A stretch of DNA of 64,000 bases from contig NZ_AUGX01000014.1 in NCBI RefSeq assembly GCF_000422885.1, positions 146,912 to 210,911 of the forward strand, given 5' to 3'. The notes under the pieces are model-generated. The model was not told the DNA's origin. It made no database searches and saw only the letters and a program-made list of their open reading frames with translations. Source of the DNA: Ottowia thiooxydans DSM 14619. Its GTDB lineage: Bacteria > Pseudomonadota > Gammaproteobacteria > Burkholderiales > Burkholderiaceae_C. Shown here in pieces: positions 35,696 through 44,519 of the stretch. The translations under genes and the position numbers were made by a program. How positions within the stretch are numbered: position 1 is the first letter of the stretch; each line of letters opens with the position of its first letter.

Positions 35696-37092
35696 CGGTC
35701 GACTCGAGCCGTTGGATATGGGCGGCGTTCGCCTGTGTTGTGTGGCTGTCTTTGTGGATCCGACCGATGCGTAAAAAGCTCGGCACCTGGCAGCCCGCTC
35801 GCGGGATCGCTCGACGTCTCCCTACTAAAGAACACGCTCCATCATTGCTGATTGGCTATGCGAGCCAGAGCGGTTTCGCAGCCCTATTGGCTGAAGATTT
35901 GGCACGCAACCTGGCAGCGGGCGGTCACCCGGCGCACGCTCGATCTTTGCACAGCCTAAGCGCGCTCGACATCAGCAAGGCAGATCGCATGCTTTTCATT
36001 GTGAGCACCACGGGCGAGGGCGACGCACCTGACAATGCCGCTGCGTTCGTTTCACGCGTGATGAGCGGCACACTCAATCTTCAGCAACTACGCTACGGGT
36101 TTTTGGCCTTGGGCGACAGCAGCTATGCGAATTTTTGCCGCTTTGGCAGAGAGCTGGACGCCTGGTTGATCTCAGCCGGTGCAATCCCGGCCTTCAGCCG
36201 TATTGAGGTCGACGGCGCCCGCGCAGCCGCTTTGGACATGTGGCGTCAAGCCGTTGAACGTTTTACTGACCATACCTTGGCGGTTGACCCGTTGCCTTCT
36301 CGGCAGGCAGTACTCGCGCAGCGTTGGGTGCTGGTTCGGCGTGAGATCTTGAATAGCGGCAGTCCTGGTGCGCCCATTCACCATATAGTGCTGCGGCCAA
36401 AGGAGCCTGCTGTGCAATGGCAGGCTGGAGACGTGGCGCGGGTATGGATCCCCAATAATTCCGACGATATGCCCATGAGCCGCGATTACACGCTGGCATC
36501 ATTGCCGCAGAGTGGTTATGCGGAATTAATGGTGCGGGAGGTTTTGAGGCCAGATGGTCAGCGGGGTCTGGGATCTGGTTGGCTGGGCCACGGGCTGGCG
36601 ATAGGCGGTGAGCTCAGAATGGAGATTCGCTACAACCGTGAATTCCACGGTCCGGAGGCCACCATACCGCTGATTCTGATCGGTAACGGCACGGGTTTGG
36701 CAGGTCTGATCGCTCACCTGGAGGCGCGTGCGCTGGCGCAGCAGCTCGGTCAGCCTATAGGGCCTGCCTGGCTCTTGTTTGGTGAACGAACTTGCCAATT
36801 TGATGCGCTGTGCAGTGAAAGACTTGAAGGCTGGCTTGCCTCCGGCGTGCTCACGCGATTGAATCGTGCTTTCTCCCGGGATGCAGAAGCGTCTGCACAT
36901 TACGTACAGGACTTTATCGGCCTTTATCGTGACCTGTTGCAGCATTGGGTGAGCCACGGCGCGGCCGTTTATGTCTGTGGTCAGCGCGAGGGCATGGCGA
37001 GCGGCGTGGATGCAGCGCTGCGACAGGCGTTGGGCGAAACCCTTCTAGAACAACTGACCATTAAGGGCCGGTACAGGCGGGATGTCTACTGA
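35692..37092 (+). CDS. Membrane-anchored CysJ-like flavodoxin/NADPH reductase
   Basis: A 466-residue diflavin reductase resembling the sulfite reductase flavoprotein. One N-terminal transmembrane helix (about 7-24; IWAAFACVVWLSLWI) precedes a flavodoxin domain (about 50-195; IGYASQSGFAALLAEDLA, STTGEGDAPDN, LALGDSSYANFCRFG), an FAD-binding domain (about 210-345; SRDYTLAS) and an NADPH domain ending in the CysJ tail RYRRDVY. It probably takes NADPH electrons in the cytoplasm and feeds the PepSY/flavinylated periplasmic chain. No sulfite reductase hemoprotein (cysI) is nearby. ATGA overlap with apbE shows coupling. It ends the operon. Confidence 0.92.
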   Translation: MTVDSSRWIWAAFACVVWLSLWIRPMRKKLGTWQPARGIARRLPTKEHAPSLLIGYASQSGFAALLAEDLARNLAAGGHPAHARSLHSLSALDISKADRMLFIVSTTGEGDAPDNAAAFVSRVMSGTLNLQQLRYGFLALGDSSYANFCRFGRELDAWLISAGAIPAFSRIEVDGARAAALDMWRQAVERFTDHTLAVDPLPSRQAVLAQRWVLVRREILNSGSPGAPIHHIVLRPKEPAVQWQAGDVARVWIPNNSDDMPMSRDYTLASLPQSGYAELMVREVLRPDGQRGLGSGWLGHGLAIGGELRMEIRYNREFHGPEATIPLILIGNGTGLAGLIAHLEARALAQQLGQPIGPAWLLFGERTCQFDALCSERLEGWLASGVLTRLNRAFSRDAEASAHYVQDFIGLYRDLLQHWVSHGAAVYVCGQREGMASGVDAALRQALGETLLEQLTIKGRYRRDVY

Positions 37093-37175
37093 TGTGAGTC
37101 GCTTGCGCAACGCGTGGGTACTGAATTTAATTGATTTGGCGGAGGCATCTCCAGGGAACTCGGTCACTCCTGGAT

Positions 37176-37206
37176 CACTTCAAGCGGCTCAGAGCCGCTT
37201 GAAGTG
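37176..37206. terminator. Perfect 15-bp hairpin between convergent genes
   Basis: CACTTCAAGCGGCTC and GAGCCGCTTGAAGTG form a 31-bp perfect palindrome with one central base, located between the CysJ-like gene and the convergent GH81 gene. There is no T-run, but position and stability support a bidirectional transcript end. Confidence 0.55.
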
Positions 37207-37221
37207 AGTTGAGTCAAAGGT

Positions 37222-40197
37222 CTATTGCTTCAGCGTTGACAGCCACCACAACACATTGGTGTTGTTAGACGGGGTTGAGGCATCTTTCAGGATGTCTGGA
37301 TCTACACCTGGTGCAGCATAGGTGCCCGAGACCACTTCCTTGGTGTTGGAATCCACGTAGGAGAAGGGCGTGCCTACCGAGTTGGCCATGAAGCTGGTGG
37401 TTTGCTGAGGCAGCTTGGCCATGTAGCTGGTATAGCGCTGGAAAGCTGCTGCAGGGTCGTTCAATCCGTTGGCCGAGTTGATGATCTGGCGCCAGCTGTA
37501 CAGCACCCGCGCCTGGCCAGCGCAGTCGGCAGCCGGCATGAGCGAAGGAGCGCCCGTGGCGGTTGTACCGCACTGAGCCCCTACCGGCGAGCCCGCAAAC
37601 AGCTTGTCAAACAGAGCGGTATCGTTGGCCTCCAGTTGGAGCAGTGCCTTGGCATGGTGGCTTGCCCACTCACGAGACAAGATATAGGAGGACAGCGGGC
37701 TGATTGGCAAGATTTGAATGCCTACACGGTATGTTTCGCGTTGACCGAAGAACACCTGCGTTTCAGTAAGGTTGAAGCGTTTGATGCCAACCGTGATGAG
37801 CTTGTTGGGGTCAGCCGTCACGGATCCGCCGCCTTTCAGGGGAATCTCGATGGGCGTGACATCCTGGAACACACTGTTGGTCGGGGTGACCTGGTACATG
37901 GATTGTGCGGAGCGAATTTCCCCAGCCGCCATGATCATGCCCATAGCCTGCATTTCAGGGTTGCCGGTGGCAGCTCCCCACAGCACCAGGCCGTAGTCGG
38001 CGTGAATAGCTTCGCTGGATGATTCAGTGTTTCCACCGTTGGCGTCCGGGCCGGCATCAGCCACGTTCTGCATGCGGAACCAGTCGTAGGTGCGGGTAAT
38101 CGGAAAATAGGTGTCTTCGCTGCTGTAGTTGGCAATGTCCCGCGCCAGGGTGTTAACCGCTTCCTTGTACTTGTCACGCCAGGGAGTGTCGTAGCGTCCC
38201 AGCACGGCAGAGGCGTACAGGAAGTAGCCGTAGTGGAACATGTGGTCCAGGTACGTGGCGTTGTAGAAATCCTGTTCGTAGTCGTTCTGCAGGAAGGGTC
38301 GATTGGTGACCGTGCCGCCGTTGGTGACGTCGTAGCGGAAGTAATCCTGCATTTTCTTGGTGAGCTTTGCGCTCCACTCTGGATCGTCATCGTCCTTCGC
38401 GTCGAACCAGGGGTTGAGGGTCGACTTGAGGAAGTCGAGCATCTCATTGCGGATATCGCGCCCTTCGTCTCCTAGCTGGGCCGCGATGAGCACGAGGCGC
38501 GCAATGTTACCCACGTATTTTCCGCAGAGGTATGACTCATAGTTGCAGTGCGCGATATAGCCCTTGACGCTGGCAGCATCGGCGCGGAGCGAAGCCAGCA
38601 CCGGAGCGCGGTCAGCGGGTTTGATGGTCCCCGCGCCTTGCCAGAGTTGCTCCGCCTGGGAGGAATGCTGCAGAACCTCTGGAATCTTCAGGGTCTGTGT
38701 CCAGGAGTTTCCGATGACGCCCGTCATGGTGCCGAAGTTGGAGCGGTACTTCAGTGCCACAGTGGGGGCGTTTGCCATGGATTTGAGGTGGAGTTGATCA
38801 AACGCCATCATGAGCAGGCGATTGCCTGAGGCGGTTGAGCCGTCCAGGGTTTCTGTACTCCAGCCATAGCGCACGGTGGAGTCGTTGCCGCCGGCGTACT
38901 GCAGGTTGATAGAGGAGGTGACGGGGTACTCAACCGAATGCTTGTCGAGCAGGGCTTCCTCTGCCGCGTAGCTCACCACGGTGGGGGCAGGCGCAGATGC
39001 AATGGGCTCTTCGTTCACAAACGCTGTGCGCACTGTGCCGTTAAAGGGCTGGCTGAACACGTAGGTGCGCGAAGGAATATCCCAGGTCAAGGTGACCGGC
39101 GATGAGGTGTACACCACCATCACGCGTTGCATGAAAGCCAAATTCGGGTCGCTGCTGACGGAATTGTCAGAGGTGCGATAAACGAAGCGGAATTTCTTAC
39201 CGGTGAGGTCCGGTGTGGTGGGGGCGCCGCCATTTTCGGCAAATGGCTTGACCTCTCCGTTATCTGCAGACACGGCATGGATTTCTGGGATGGCTTCCCA
39301 TTTGTTGGGGTCGCCTTTTCCTGGGTCGATGGGAAGGCGGGTGACAGGGTCCTTGGCCTCTTGTGCTCTAAGCCCTTGGCCCAGGCCGATCTGCGGGCGC
39401 AAATTGAGGTACTTTGCCGTGATGTAAGGCGAGCCGGCAGCCATGATGATCTGCATACTGGGCAGGCCCGCACCGTTAGCTGTTTTGCCATACCAGGAGG
39501 TTGCTACGGTCAGCTCATCCTTGTGGTCAATGCGGCGGGTCAGCCGTCCGCCACTGGCGGGCAGATAGGTCAGTTGCAGATCCGGATTTGGCGATGGCAC
39601 CATGATGTACGGCGCTGCATCAACGTAATACGGATTGGACATGTCCAGCAGCGCACCCGGTTTGGGGATGTAGCGCTTACGCGGAAAAGCCACGTTGACC
39701 ATGCCCATTCTGTCATCGAGCCATGCCTGGTTCGGAAAGGCGAAAACGGACTGCTCACGCGCATCGCCCTGGATCCCCAGGGGCACGTCTAGATTGCGAG
39801 GGCTTTGGTAGAAGAACGACTTGTACCATTTGCCCGTGGGCAGCGGGCGGCCGGACATGCCCTCCACCAGGGTGAAGTTCTTATTGGCTGGCTGAAAGGG
39901 GTTGGTAACTGAGCCACCGCCTAGCACCGTAGCGGGATCCACGGTGGAAATGGCAGGGAGGTCAGAGGCTTTAGCCGTCAATAAGCTGGAAGCTTTTGCC
40001 TTCGATTGGCTGGGGACCAGCGTGGCAGGAATACTGATGTCCGCCAGCACGGGGGCGACCCGTGCGGGGGGATGGTCGCTGTAGGCCGAGCTGCTGGAGC
40101 TATCGCTTCCTCCGCAGGCTACCAGACCGGCGGCGCCGAACAGGCCCATGGTTAGCAGCCCGAGGCGCTGCTTGTCTGACCATTTCAAACTCGTCAT
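37222..40197 (-). CDS. Glycoside hydrolase family 81 lipoprotein (endo-beta-1,3-glucanase)
   Basis: A 991-residue lipoprotein (lipobox LVAC, Cys28, then a Ser-rich GGSDSSSSS linker) with a GH81 domain over most of its length. GH81 signatures are present: FAFPNQAWLDDRMGMVNVAFP in the N-terminal beta-sandwich; DHMFHYGYFLYASAVLGRYD (about 650-670), which holds the general acid Asp; and NTESSSEAIHADYGLVLWG (about 722-740), with the catalytic Glu pair. The usual DGKNQESSSE is changed to DANGGNTESSSE. The enzyme should cut beta-1,3-glucan of fungal, oomycete or algal origin at the cell surface. GAGGAA precedes the ATG at 40197. It seems a single-gene unit. Confidence 0.9.
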   Translation of the reverse strand: MTSLKWSDKQRLGLLTMGLFGAAGLVACGGSDSSSSSAYSDHPPARVAPVLADISIPATLVPSQSKAKASSLLTAKASDLPAISTVDPATVLGGGSVTNPFQPANKNFTLVEGMSGRPLPTGKWYKSFFYQSPRNLDVPLGIQGDAREQSVFAFPNQAWLDDRMGMVNVAFPRKRYIPKPGALLDMSNPYYVDAAPYIMVPSPNPDLQLTYLPASGGRLTRRIDHKDELTVATSWYGKTANGAGLPSMQIIMAAGSPYITAKYLNLRPQIGLGQGLRAQEAKDPVTRLPIDPGKGDPNKWEAIPEIHAVSADNGEVKPFAENGGAPTTPDLTGKKFRFVYRTSDNSVSSDPNLAFMQRVMVVYTSSPVTLTWDIPSRTYVFSQPFNGTVRTAFVNEEPIASAPAPTVVSYAAEEALLDKHSVEYPVTSSINLQYAGGNDSTVRYGWSTETLDGSTASGNRLLMMAFDQLHLKSMANAPTVALKYRSNFGTMTGVIGNSWTQTLKIPEVLQHSSQAEQLWQGAGTIKPADRAPVLASLRADAASVKGYIAHCNYESYLCGKYVGNIARLVLIAAQLGDEGRDIRNEMLDFLKSTLNPWFDAKDDDDPEWSAKLTKKMQDYFRYDVTNGGTVTNRPFLQNDYEQDFYNATYLDHMFHYGYFLYASAVLGRYDTPWRDKYKEAVNTLARDIANYSSEDTYFPITRTYDWFRMQNVADAGPDANGGNTESSSEAIHADYGLVLWGAATGNPEMQAMGMIMAAGEIRSAQSMYQVTPTNSVFQDVTPIEIPLKGGGSVTADPNKLITVGIKRFNLTETQVFFGQRETYRVGIQILPISPLSSYILSREWASHHAKALLQLEANDTALFDKLFAGSPVGAQCGTTATGAPSLMPAADCAGQARVLYSWRQIINSANGLNDPAAAFQRYTSYMAKLPQQTTSFMANSVGTPFSYVDSNTKEVVSGTYAAPGVDPDILKDASTPSNNTNVLWWLSTLKQ

Positions 40198-40460
40198 AGT
40201 GATTTCCTCATCCGGAGAACTAAATGATACGTGCTCACCCGCACGATCTGCACAGAGCATCGTTAGATCATGAGTACGTTCTAAGCGTGAAGTTGAATAT
40301 ACGCAGTGCTCGCCGATGGCGAAAGTGCCATGAACAGAGGAAGCGTCCCAGGTTAAGGGAATGCGTTCCGCGAAGAGCGTGAACCCATTTAGGTCTCGGC
40401 AAAATGTCTAGCCCTGGGGTGCCCTAAGAGACTTTGAACAGGCTCTAAGGAGTCAGGGAG
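40198..40460. other. Intergenic region with possible insertion-sequence end remnant
   Basis: No gene is visible in these 263 bp. On the minus strand, the sequence from 40445 leftward begins GAGCCTGTTCAAAGT and, about 10 bp further on, has ACCCCAGGG. This resembles the left end of the IS5-family element at 63661 (GGGCGTGTTAACACT, then ACCCCTGGG). It may be a truncated insertion-sequence end; the right part is also the likely promoter region of the GH81 gene. Confidence 0.35.
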
Positions 40461-41594
40461 CTACTCGCGCGGCCCGGCAGCAATGATTCGGGCAGCAAGG
40501 CCGGCAAATTGTTCACCGCTGACTTCATTGCGTTTGAACCAAAGCCTGCTGTTGTTCACCCGGTGAACCACAACGATGTCCCGCACTCGGTCGATCAGCA
40601 TGAACTGCCCTCCGACGCCCACGGCAAAAGCCAGCTGATTTGGCGAATGACGCCAGAACGGGAAGGCTTTCATGGGGACCCACCACATGTAGCCATATCC
40701 GTTCCAACCCTGGCCGACTGTGCTGTAGGAAGTGGTGCTTTCCTGCAGCCATTTGGAAGTGACGATCTCCCGGTTCTTCCATTGCCCATGGCGGCTCACC
40801 AAAAGCCCGATGCGGGCAAGATCACGCGCAGAGAGATTCATCACGTAGGCCGGATGATCGGAGCTTTTCTCGCGCACAAACTCCGTGTCTTCGGGGTAGC
40901 GAAAATCTTCAAGTTGAAGAGGGTCTGCAAGTTCCGCTTTGAACGCTTCAAAGACGTTTTTGCCAGTCTTCTGCTGAAAGATGGTCCCGAGCGCGTTGAA
41001 ATCCCAATTGTTGTAGTACCAAAATTCCCCAGGGGCATGGCTCCCGCGGGCCGGGCGGTCTTTTTTCGCCTCTGACGTCTCGTATGCCGCCAAATGGTAG
41101 ACCCCGGATCTTGACTGCAGGAGTTGCCGAACTGTGGCTGAACGTTCCAGATCGCTGAGCCCGCCTTTGTCGGTAATGCCGAGTTCGCCCAAGGTTTGAT
41201 TCAGATCGATCACCCCTCTGTCAGCGTAAATGCCATACAGAATGCTCAGCACGCTTTTGCGAACAGATGCCAGGTTCATCGGCTGGCTGATGTCACCATA
41301 GGCGTGCACCAAGGATCCGCGATGAATGACAAGATAGGCATCAGAGCGGATAGATGCTGCGAACTCGTCGGCGAGCTTGAGTTTCTCCTGCGACCATCCG
41401 CTCGGTTGTCCCGTCGGGGTGGGCGTGTTCCAGCTTGCTTCGGGAAACACGGGGTCCGCGTGTACGACGCAAGCAAAGCCAACTATCCATGCTGCCAGCA
41501 ATGCCTTGCGGGCACATCGTTTTAACAGCGAAACCAGTTCTCGAATGGCCATGGGTTGCATCAGCGGTGGAAGAACGAAGGGATGAAGGCTCAA
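40461..41594 (-). CDS. Beta-lactamase-fold serine hydrolase (class C / esterase type)
   Basis: A 377-residue protein of the beta-lactamase/penicillin-binding family. An N-terminal export signal (about 25-46, ending VVHADP) precedes the hydrolase domain. The SxxK motif is Ser110-V-R-K113 and the YxN motif lies in WYYNNWD (193-196). The third motif (KTG/HTG-like box) is not clear. These features are shared by class C beta-lactamases, D-aminopeptidases, esterases and 6-aminohexanoate-dimer hydrolase; the last group (NylB-like) has a similar pattern MNLASVRKSVLS. Substrate not assignable. The exact start is uncertain; Met13 and Met15 are alternatives. It lies 42 bp downstream of the SRPBCC-like gene on the same strand. 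Confidence 0.87.
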   Translation of the reverse strand: MSLHPFVLPPLMQPMAIRELVSLLKRCARKALLAAWIVGFACVVHADPVFPEASWNTPTPTGQPSGWSQEKLKLADEFAASIRSDAYLVIHRGSLVHAYGDISQPMNLASVRKSVLSILYGIYADRGVIDLNQTLGELGITDKGGLSDLERSATVRQLLQSRSGVYHLAAYETSEAKKDRPARGSHAPGEFWYYNNWDFNALGTIFQQKTGKNVFEAFKAELADPLQLEDFRYPEDTEFVREKSSDHPAYVMNLSARDLARIGLLVSRHGQWKNREIVTSKWLQESTTSYSTVGQGWNGYGYMWWVPMKAFPFWRHSPNQLAFAVGVGGQFMLIDRVRDIVVVHRVNNSRLWFKRNEVSGEQFAGLAARIIAAGPRE

Positions 41595-41637
41595 TGTAGC
41601 CGACCTTTTTAGGTCTTCGCCACGTTCTACGGACTAG

Positions 41638-42195
41638 TCACTGAGATTCCAGTGCCGCGTCATGGGCGCGCTTTAGCAAACGCCTGCGTATAAAGCCGCT
41701 CGCCGGTCTGATCAACAACCAGTACAGCTGAAAGCGTCGCCGTACTTCCGCATCCCGGCACCATACGCGGGTGCGGGTTGTCAGCCGAGTGCCGGCGCCT
41801 TCGGCCTCGGCGGAAAAATTCAGCACCAATTTCGCAACTCCTGAGGGATCCAGGGCTCGGAAGGCTTGCGCGTCTGGGAGCTCGACAAGACCGTAGTCTG
41901 ATTGCCAGAAGCGGCCCGCCAAGCCATACGCGATCTCCTGGTTGCCATCTCGTCCCAGCAAGACGAAGTTGGCAATACTGAATGAAGGGCGGTTCTGTAG
42001 ATTGGATGAAAAACCCAGCCGGCCAGCAAGGCGGTTGGGCGTCTCGCGCAGGGCGATCAACCCGCGCGCGATCGGGTCGTCCACGACTTCAGGGCGCTCA
42101 AGCACGTCGAGCACGCGCGCAGGCGAGGCCGGAATATACCGGCTGTGCTCTTCAGCGAACTGATATTGCGGCAGAAAGCTTTCGATCAGGTTCAT
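41638..42195 (-). CDS. SRPBCC-like protein (putative)
   Basis: A 185-residue protein resembling small START/SRPBCC-fold proteins: MNLIESFLPQYQFAEEHSR, the strand pattern LVLNFSAEAEGAGTRLTTRTRVWC and a terminal helix YWLLIRPASGFIRRRLLKRA. No catalytic residues can be pointed out; such proteins often bind hydrophobic ligands. I chose the ATG at 42195. The open frame continues to 42666, but that extension would run antiparallel through the start of the FadB-like gene and lacks coding character. It is divergent from the beta-oxidation operon. Family assignment is moderate. Confidence 0.65.
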   Translation of the reverse strand: MNLIESFLPQYQFAEEHSRYIPASPARVLDVLERPEVVDDPIARGLIALRETPNRLAGRLGFSSNLQNRPSFSIANFVLLGRDGNQEIAYGLAGRFWQSDYGLVELPDAQAFRALDPSGVAKLVLNFSAEAEGAGTRLTTRTRVWCRDAEVRRRFQLYWLLIRPASGFIRRRLLKRAHDAALESQ

Positions 42196-42331
42196 GCGCG
42201 AATTATTAACACTAACGGGCAGACCCCATTTATCCGCTAACCGATTCGGATCAAGCAATTTGCTTGTGAAAACGGCCGCCCTACCATAGATTCGCAGGGC
42301 TTCCGGGTTGTCGCGCTCGGGACAAGCCCTA

Positions 42332-42359
42332 TTGCGCTGCAACATGCAACTCCTACAAT
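42332..42359 (+). promoter_or_regulatory. Sigma-70 promoter of the beta-oxidation operon
   Basis: TTGCGC (42332-42337), a 16-bp spacer and TACAAT (42354-42359; 5 of 6 consensus bases) lie 42-70 bp before the FadB-like gene start. The palindromic site at 42365-42378 would cover the transcription start. Confidence 0.5.
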
Positions 42360-42364
42360 GAAAC

Positions 42365-42378
42365 AGAACGATCGTTCT
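42365..42378. promoter_or_regulatory. Palindrome AGAACGATCGTTCT, probable TetR-type operator
   Basis: A perfect 14-bp palindrome just after the -10 element, at the expected transcription start, 23-36 bp before the FadB-like start codon. TetR-family repressors of fatty-acid degradation commonly bind palindromes of this form, so repression lifted by an acyl-CoA is likely. No TetR gene is in the window. Confidence 0.6.
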
Positions 42379-42400
42379 TTTATCTTCATTGAGGGCCCGC

Positions 42401-44515
42401 ATGACCGCTGAATACAAGCTCCACGGCAACGTTGCTGTTATTTCCCTGAACAACCCCCCCGTCAACGGTCTCGGTTTCGAAACGCGCGTGGGCATTGTTA
42501 ACGGGCTTGAGAAGGCCAATGCCGATCCGGCTGTGAAAGCCATTGTGATCACAGGTGCGGGCAAGGCTTTTTCAGGCGGCGCTGATATTCGGGAGTTCAA
42601 TTCTCCCAAAGCCATGCAAGAGCCCATCCTGCTCAGCGTAATCCGAGCGCTGGAAAACTCTATCAAACCAGTCGTGGCTGCTGTTCACAGTGTGGCCATG
42701 GGCGGTGGGTTGGAATTGGCGCTTGGCGCCCATTACCGCATTGCTGCACCGGGCGCCAAGATTGCGCTGCCAGAAGTCAAGCTTGGTTTGATCCCCGGCG
42801 CTGGCGGCACGCAGCGTCTGCCGCGCGTACTGGGCGTGGAAACAGCATTGAACATGATCGTCAAAGGCGATCCCGTCAACAGCGAAGTATTGGCTGGTCT
42901 GCCAGGTCAAAAGCTGTTCGATCAGCTTTCAGCTTCGCCAGAATCCCTGCTGGAAGAAGCAGTTGCTCTGGCAGAAAAGGTGGCCGCCCAGCACGCTGAC
43001 GGCTCGCCCATGCCTTTGGTGCGTAACCTGCCGTGCAAACACCCTCAGGGTGATGCCTACTTCCAGTTTGCCCGCAATATGGTTAACGGAATGGCGAAGA
43101 ATTTCCCCGCTCCCGCTAAATGCGTAGATGCCGTGGAAGCCAGCACCAAACGCAAATTTGAAGATGGCATGGCGTTCGAACGTGAAACGTTCATGAACCT
43201 CATGCTGACGCCCGAGTGCAAGGCACTGCGCCACATTTTCCAGGCTGAGCGCGCGGCTTCCAAGATCCCGGATGTGGGCTCTGATATCACTCCACGCGAA
43301 ATTAAGGGTGTGGCCATCATCGGCGCTGGCACCATGGGCGGCGGCATCGGGATGAACTTCCTGAACGTCGGCATCCCGGTGACCATGCTGGAGATGAAGC
43401 AGGAAGCTATTGACCGCGGTGTTGCCATCATTCGCAAGAACTATGAAGCGCAGGTCAAGAAGGGCAAGCTCAAGCAAGACAAGTACGACCAGCGCATGGC
43501 TTTGCTGACCACCACGCTGAACTACGAAGAACTCAAGAACGCTGATCTCGTGATCGAGGCCGTGTTTGAAGACATGGGCGTGAAAGAGACGGTTTTCAAG
43601 AAGCTCGATGAAGTCATGAAGCCTGGTGCCATCCTGGCATCCAACACCTCCACGCTGGATGTGGACCAGATCGCCGCTTTCACCAAACGCCCCCAAGACG
43701 TGGTGGGCATGCACTTCTTCAGTCCGGCAAACGTGATGAAGTTGCTGGAAGTTGTGCGAGGCGCGAAAACCGCGAAGGACGTGCTGGCCACGGTCATGGC
43801 GGTGGCCAAGAAAATCAAGAAAACCGCTGTGGTCTCGGGTGTGTGCGATGGCTTCATCGGCAACCGCATGATCGAGCAATACAGCCGCCAGGCCGGTTTC
43901 CTGCTGGAAGAGGGCGCAACGCCTCAGCAAGTAGACAAAGCAGTCGAAAAGTTCGGTTTCGCCATGGGGCCTTTCCGCATGGGCGATATGGCCGGCAACG
44001 ACATTGGCTGGGCTATCCGCAAGCGCCGCTATCAGGAAAAGCCAGATATGAAATACAGCAAGACCGCAGATCTGCTGTGCGAGATGGGCCGTTATGGCCA
44101 AAAAACCGGTGCAGGTTGGTACGACTACGTGCCCGGCAAGCGTGATGCCATAGCCTCCAAGGTGGTGGAAGAAATGGTCCAGAAGCACCGCAAGGATGTG
44201 GGCATCACGCCGCGCAAGATTAGCGATGAAGAAATTGTCCAGCGTCTGGTGTATTCGTTGGTGAATGAAGGCGCTCGTATCCTGGAAGACGGCATTGCCA
44301 GCAAGGCCAGCGATATTGATGTGGTTTATCTCACCGGCTACGGCTTTCCAATCTGGCGCGGCGGCCCTATGCAGTACGCCGACCAGGTTGGGCTTTTCAA
44401 CGTGGCGGAAAGCATGAAGCGTTTCGCACGCAACCCTGCCGACGATGCCGCTTTCTGGCAACCGGCGCCTCTGCTGCAAAAATTGGTCAAAGAAGGCAAA
44501 ACTTTCAACGGTTGA
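42401..44515 (+). CDS. FadB/FadJ-like enoyl-CoA hydratase / 3-hydroxyacyl-CoA dehydrogenase
   Basis: A 704-residue bifunctional beta-oxidation enzyme. The crotonase-fold hydratase domain is at about 1-200 ([49 protein letters not shown]), the NAD domain at about 300-480 ([52 protein letters not shown]), and two C-terminal dehydrogenase domains follow to the end. The ATG at 42401 begins [17 protein letters not shown], the family start. It leads the plus-strand lipid-degradation series. It hydrates enoyl-CoA and oxidises the 3-hydroxyacyl-CoA; the thiolase two genes downstream completes the cycle. Confidence 0.94.
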   Translation: MTAEYKLHGNVAVISLNNPPVNGLGFETRVGIVNGLEKANADPAVKAIVITGAGKAFSGGADIREFNSPKAMQEPILLSVIRALENSIKPVVAAVHSVAMGGGLELALGAHYRIAAPGAKIALPEVKLGLIPGAGGTQRLPRVLGVETALNMIVKGDPVNSEVLAGLPGQKLFDQLSASPESLLEEAVALAEKVAAQHADGSPMPLVRNLPCKHPQGDAYFQFARNMVNGMAKNFPAPAKCVDAVEASTKRKFEDGMAFERETFMNLMLTPECKALRHIFQAERAASKIPDVGSDITPREIKGVAIIGAGTMGGGIGMNFLNVGIPVTMLEMKQEAIDRGVAIIRKNYEAQVKKGKLKQDKYDQRMALLTTTLNYEELKNADLVIEAVFEDMGVKETVFKKLDEVMKPGAILASNTSTLDVDQIAAFTKRPQDVVGMHFFSPANVMKLLEVVRGAKTAKDVLATVMAVAKKIKKTAVVSGVCDGFIGNRMIEQYSRQAGFLLEEGATPQQVDKAVEKFGFAMGPFRMGDMAGNDIGWAIRKRRYQEKPDMKYSKTADLLCEMGRYGQKTGAGWYDYVPGKRDAIASKVVEEMVQKHRKDVGITPRKISDEEIVQRLVYSLVNEGARILEDGIASKASDIDVVYLTGYGFPIWRGGPMQYADQVGLFNVAESMKRFARNPADDAAFWQPAPLLQKLVKEGKTFNG

Positions 44516-44519
44516 GCTG

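Noticed and set aside
35692..37092. Assignment as the assimilatory sulfite reductase subunit cysJ
   Set aside because: There is an N-terminal membrane anchor, no cysI or other sulfur genes nearby, and the context is an iron/flavin operon.
42196..42666. N-terminal extension of the SRPBCC-like gene
   Set aside because: It would overlap the promoter and start of the divergent beta-oxidation operon and does not look like the family.
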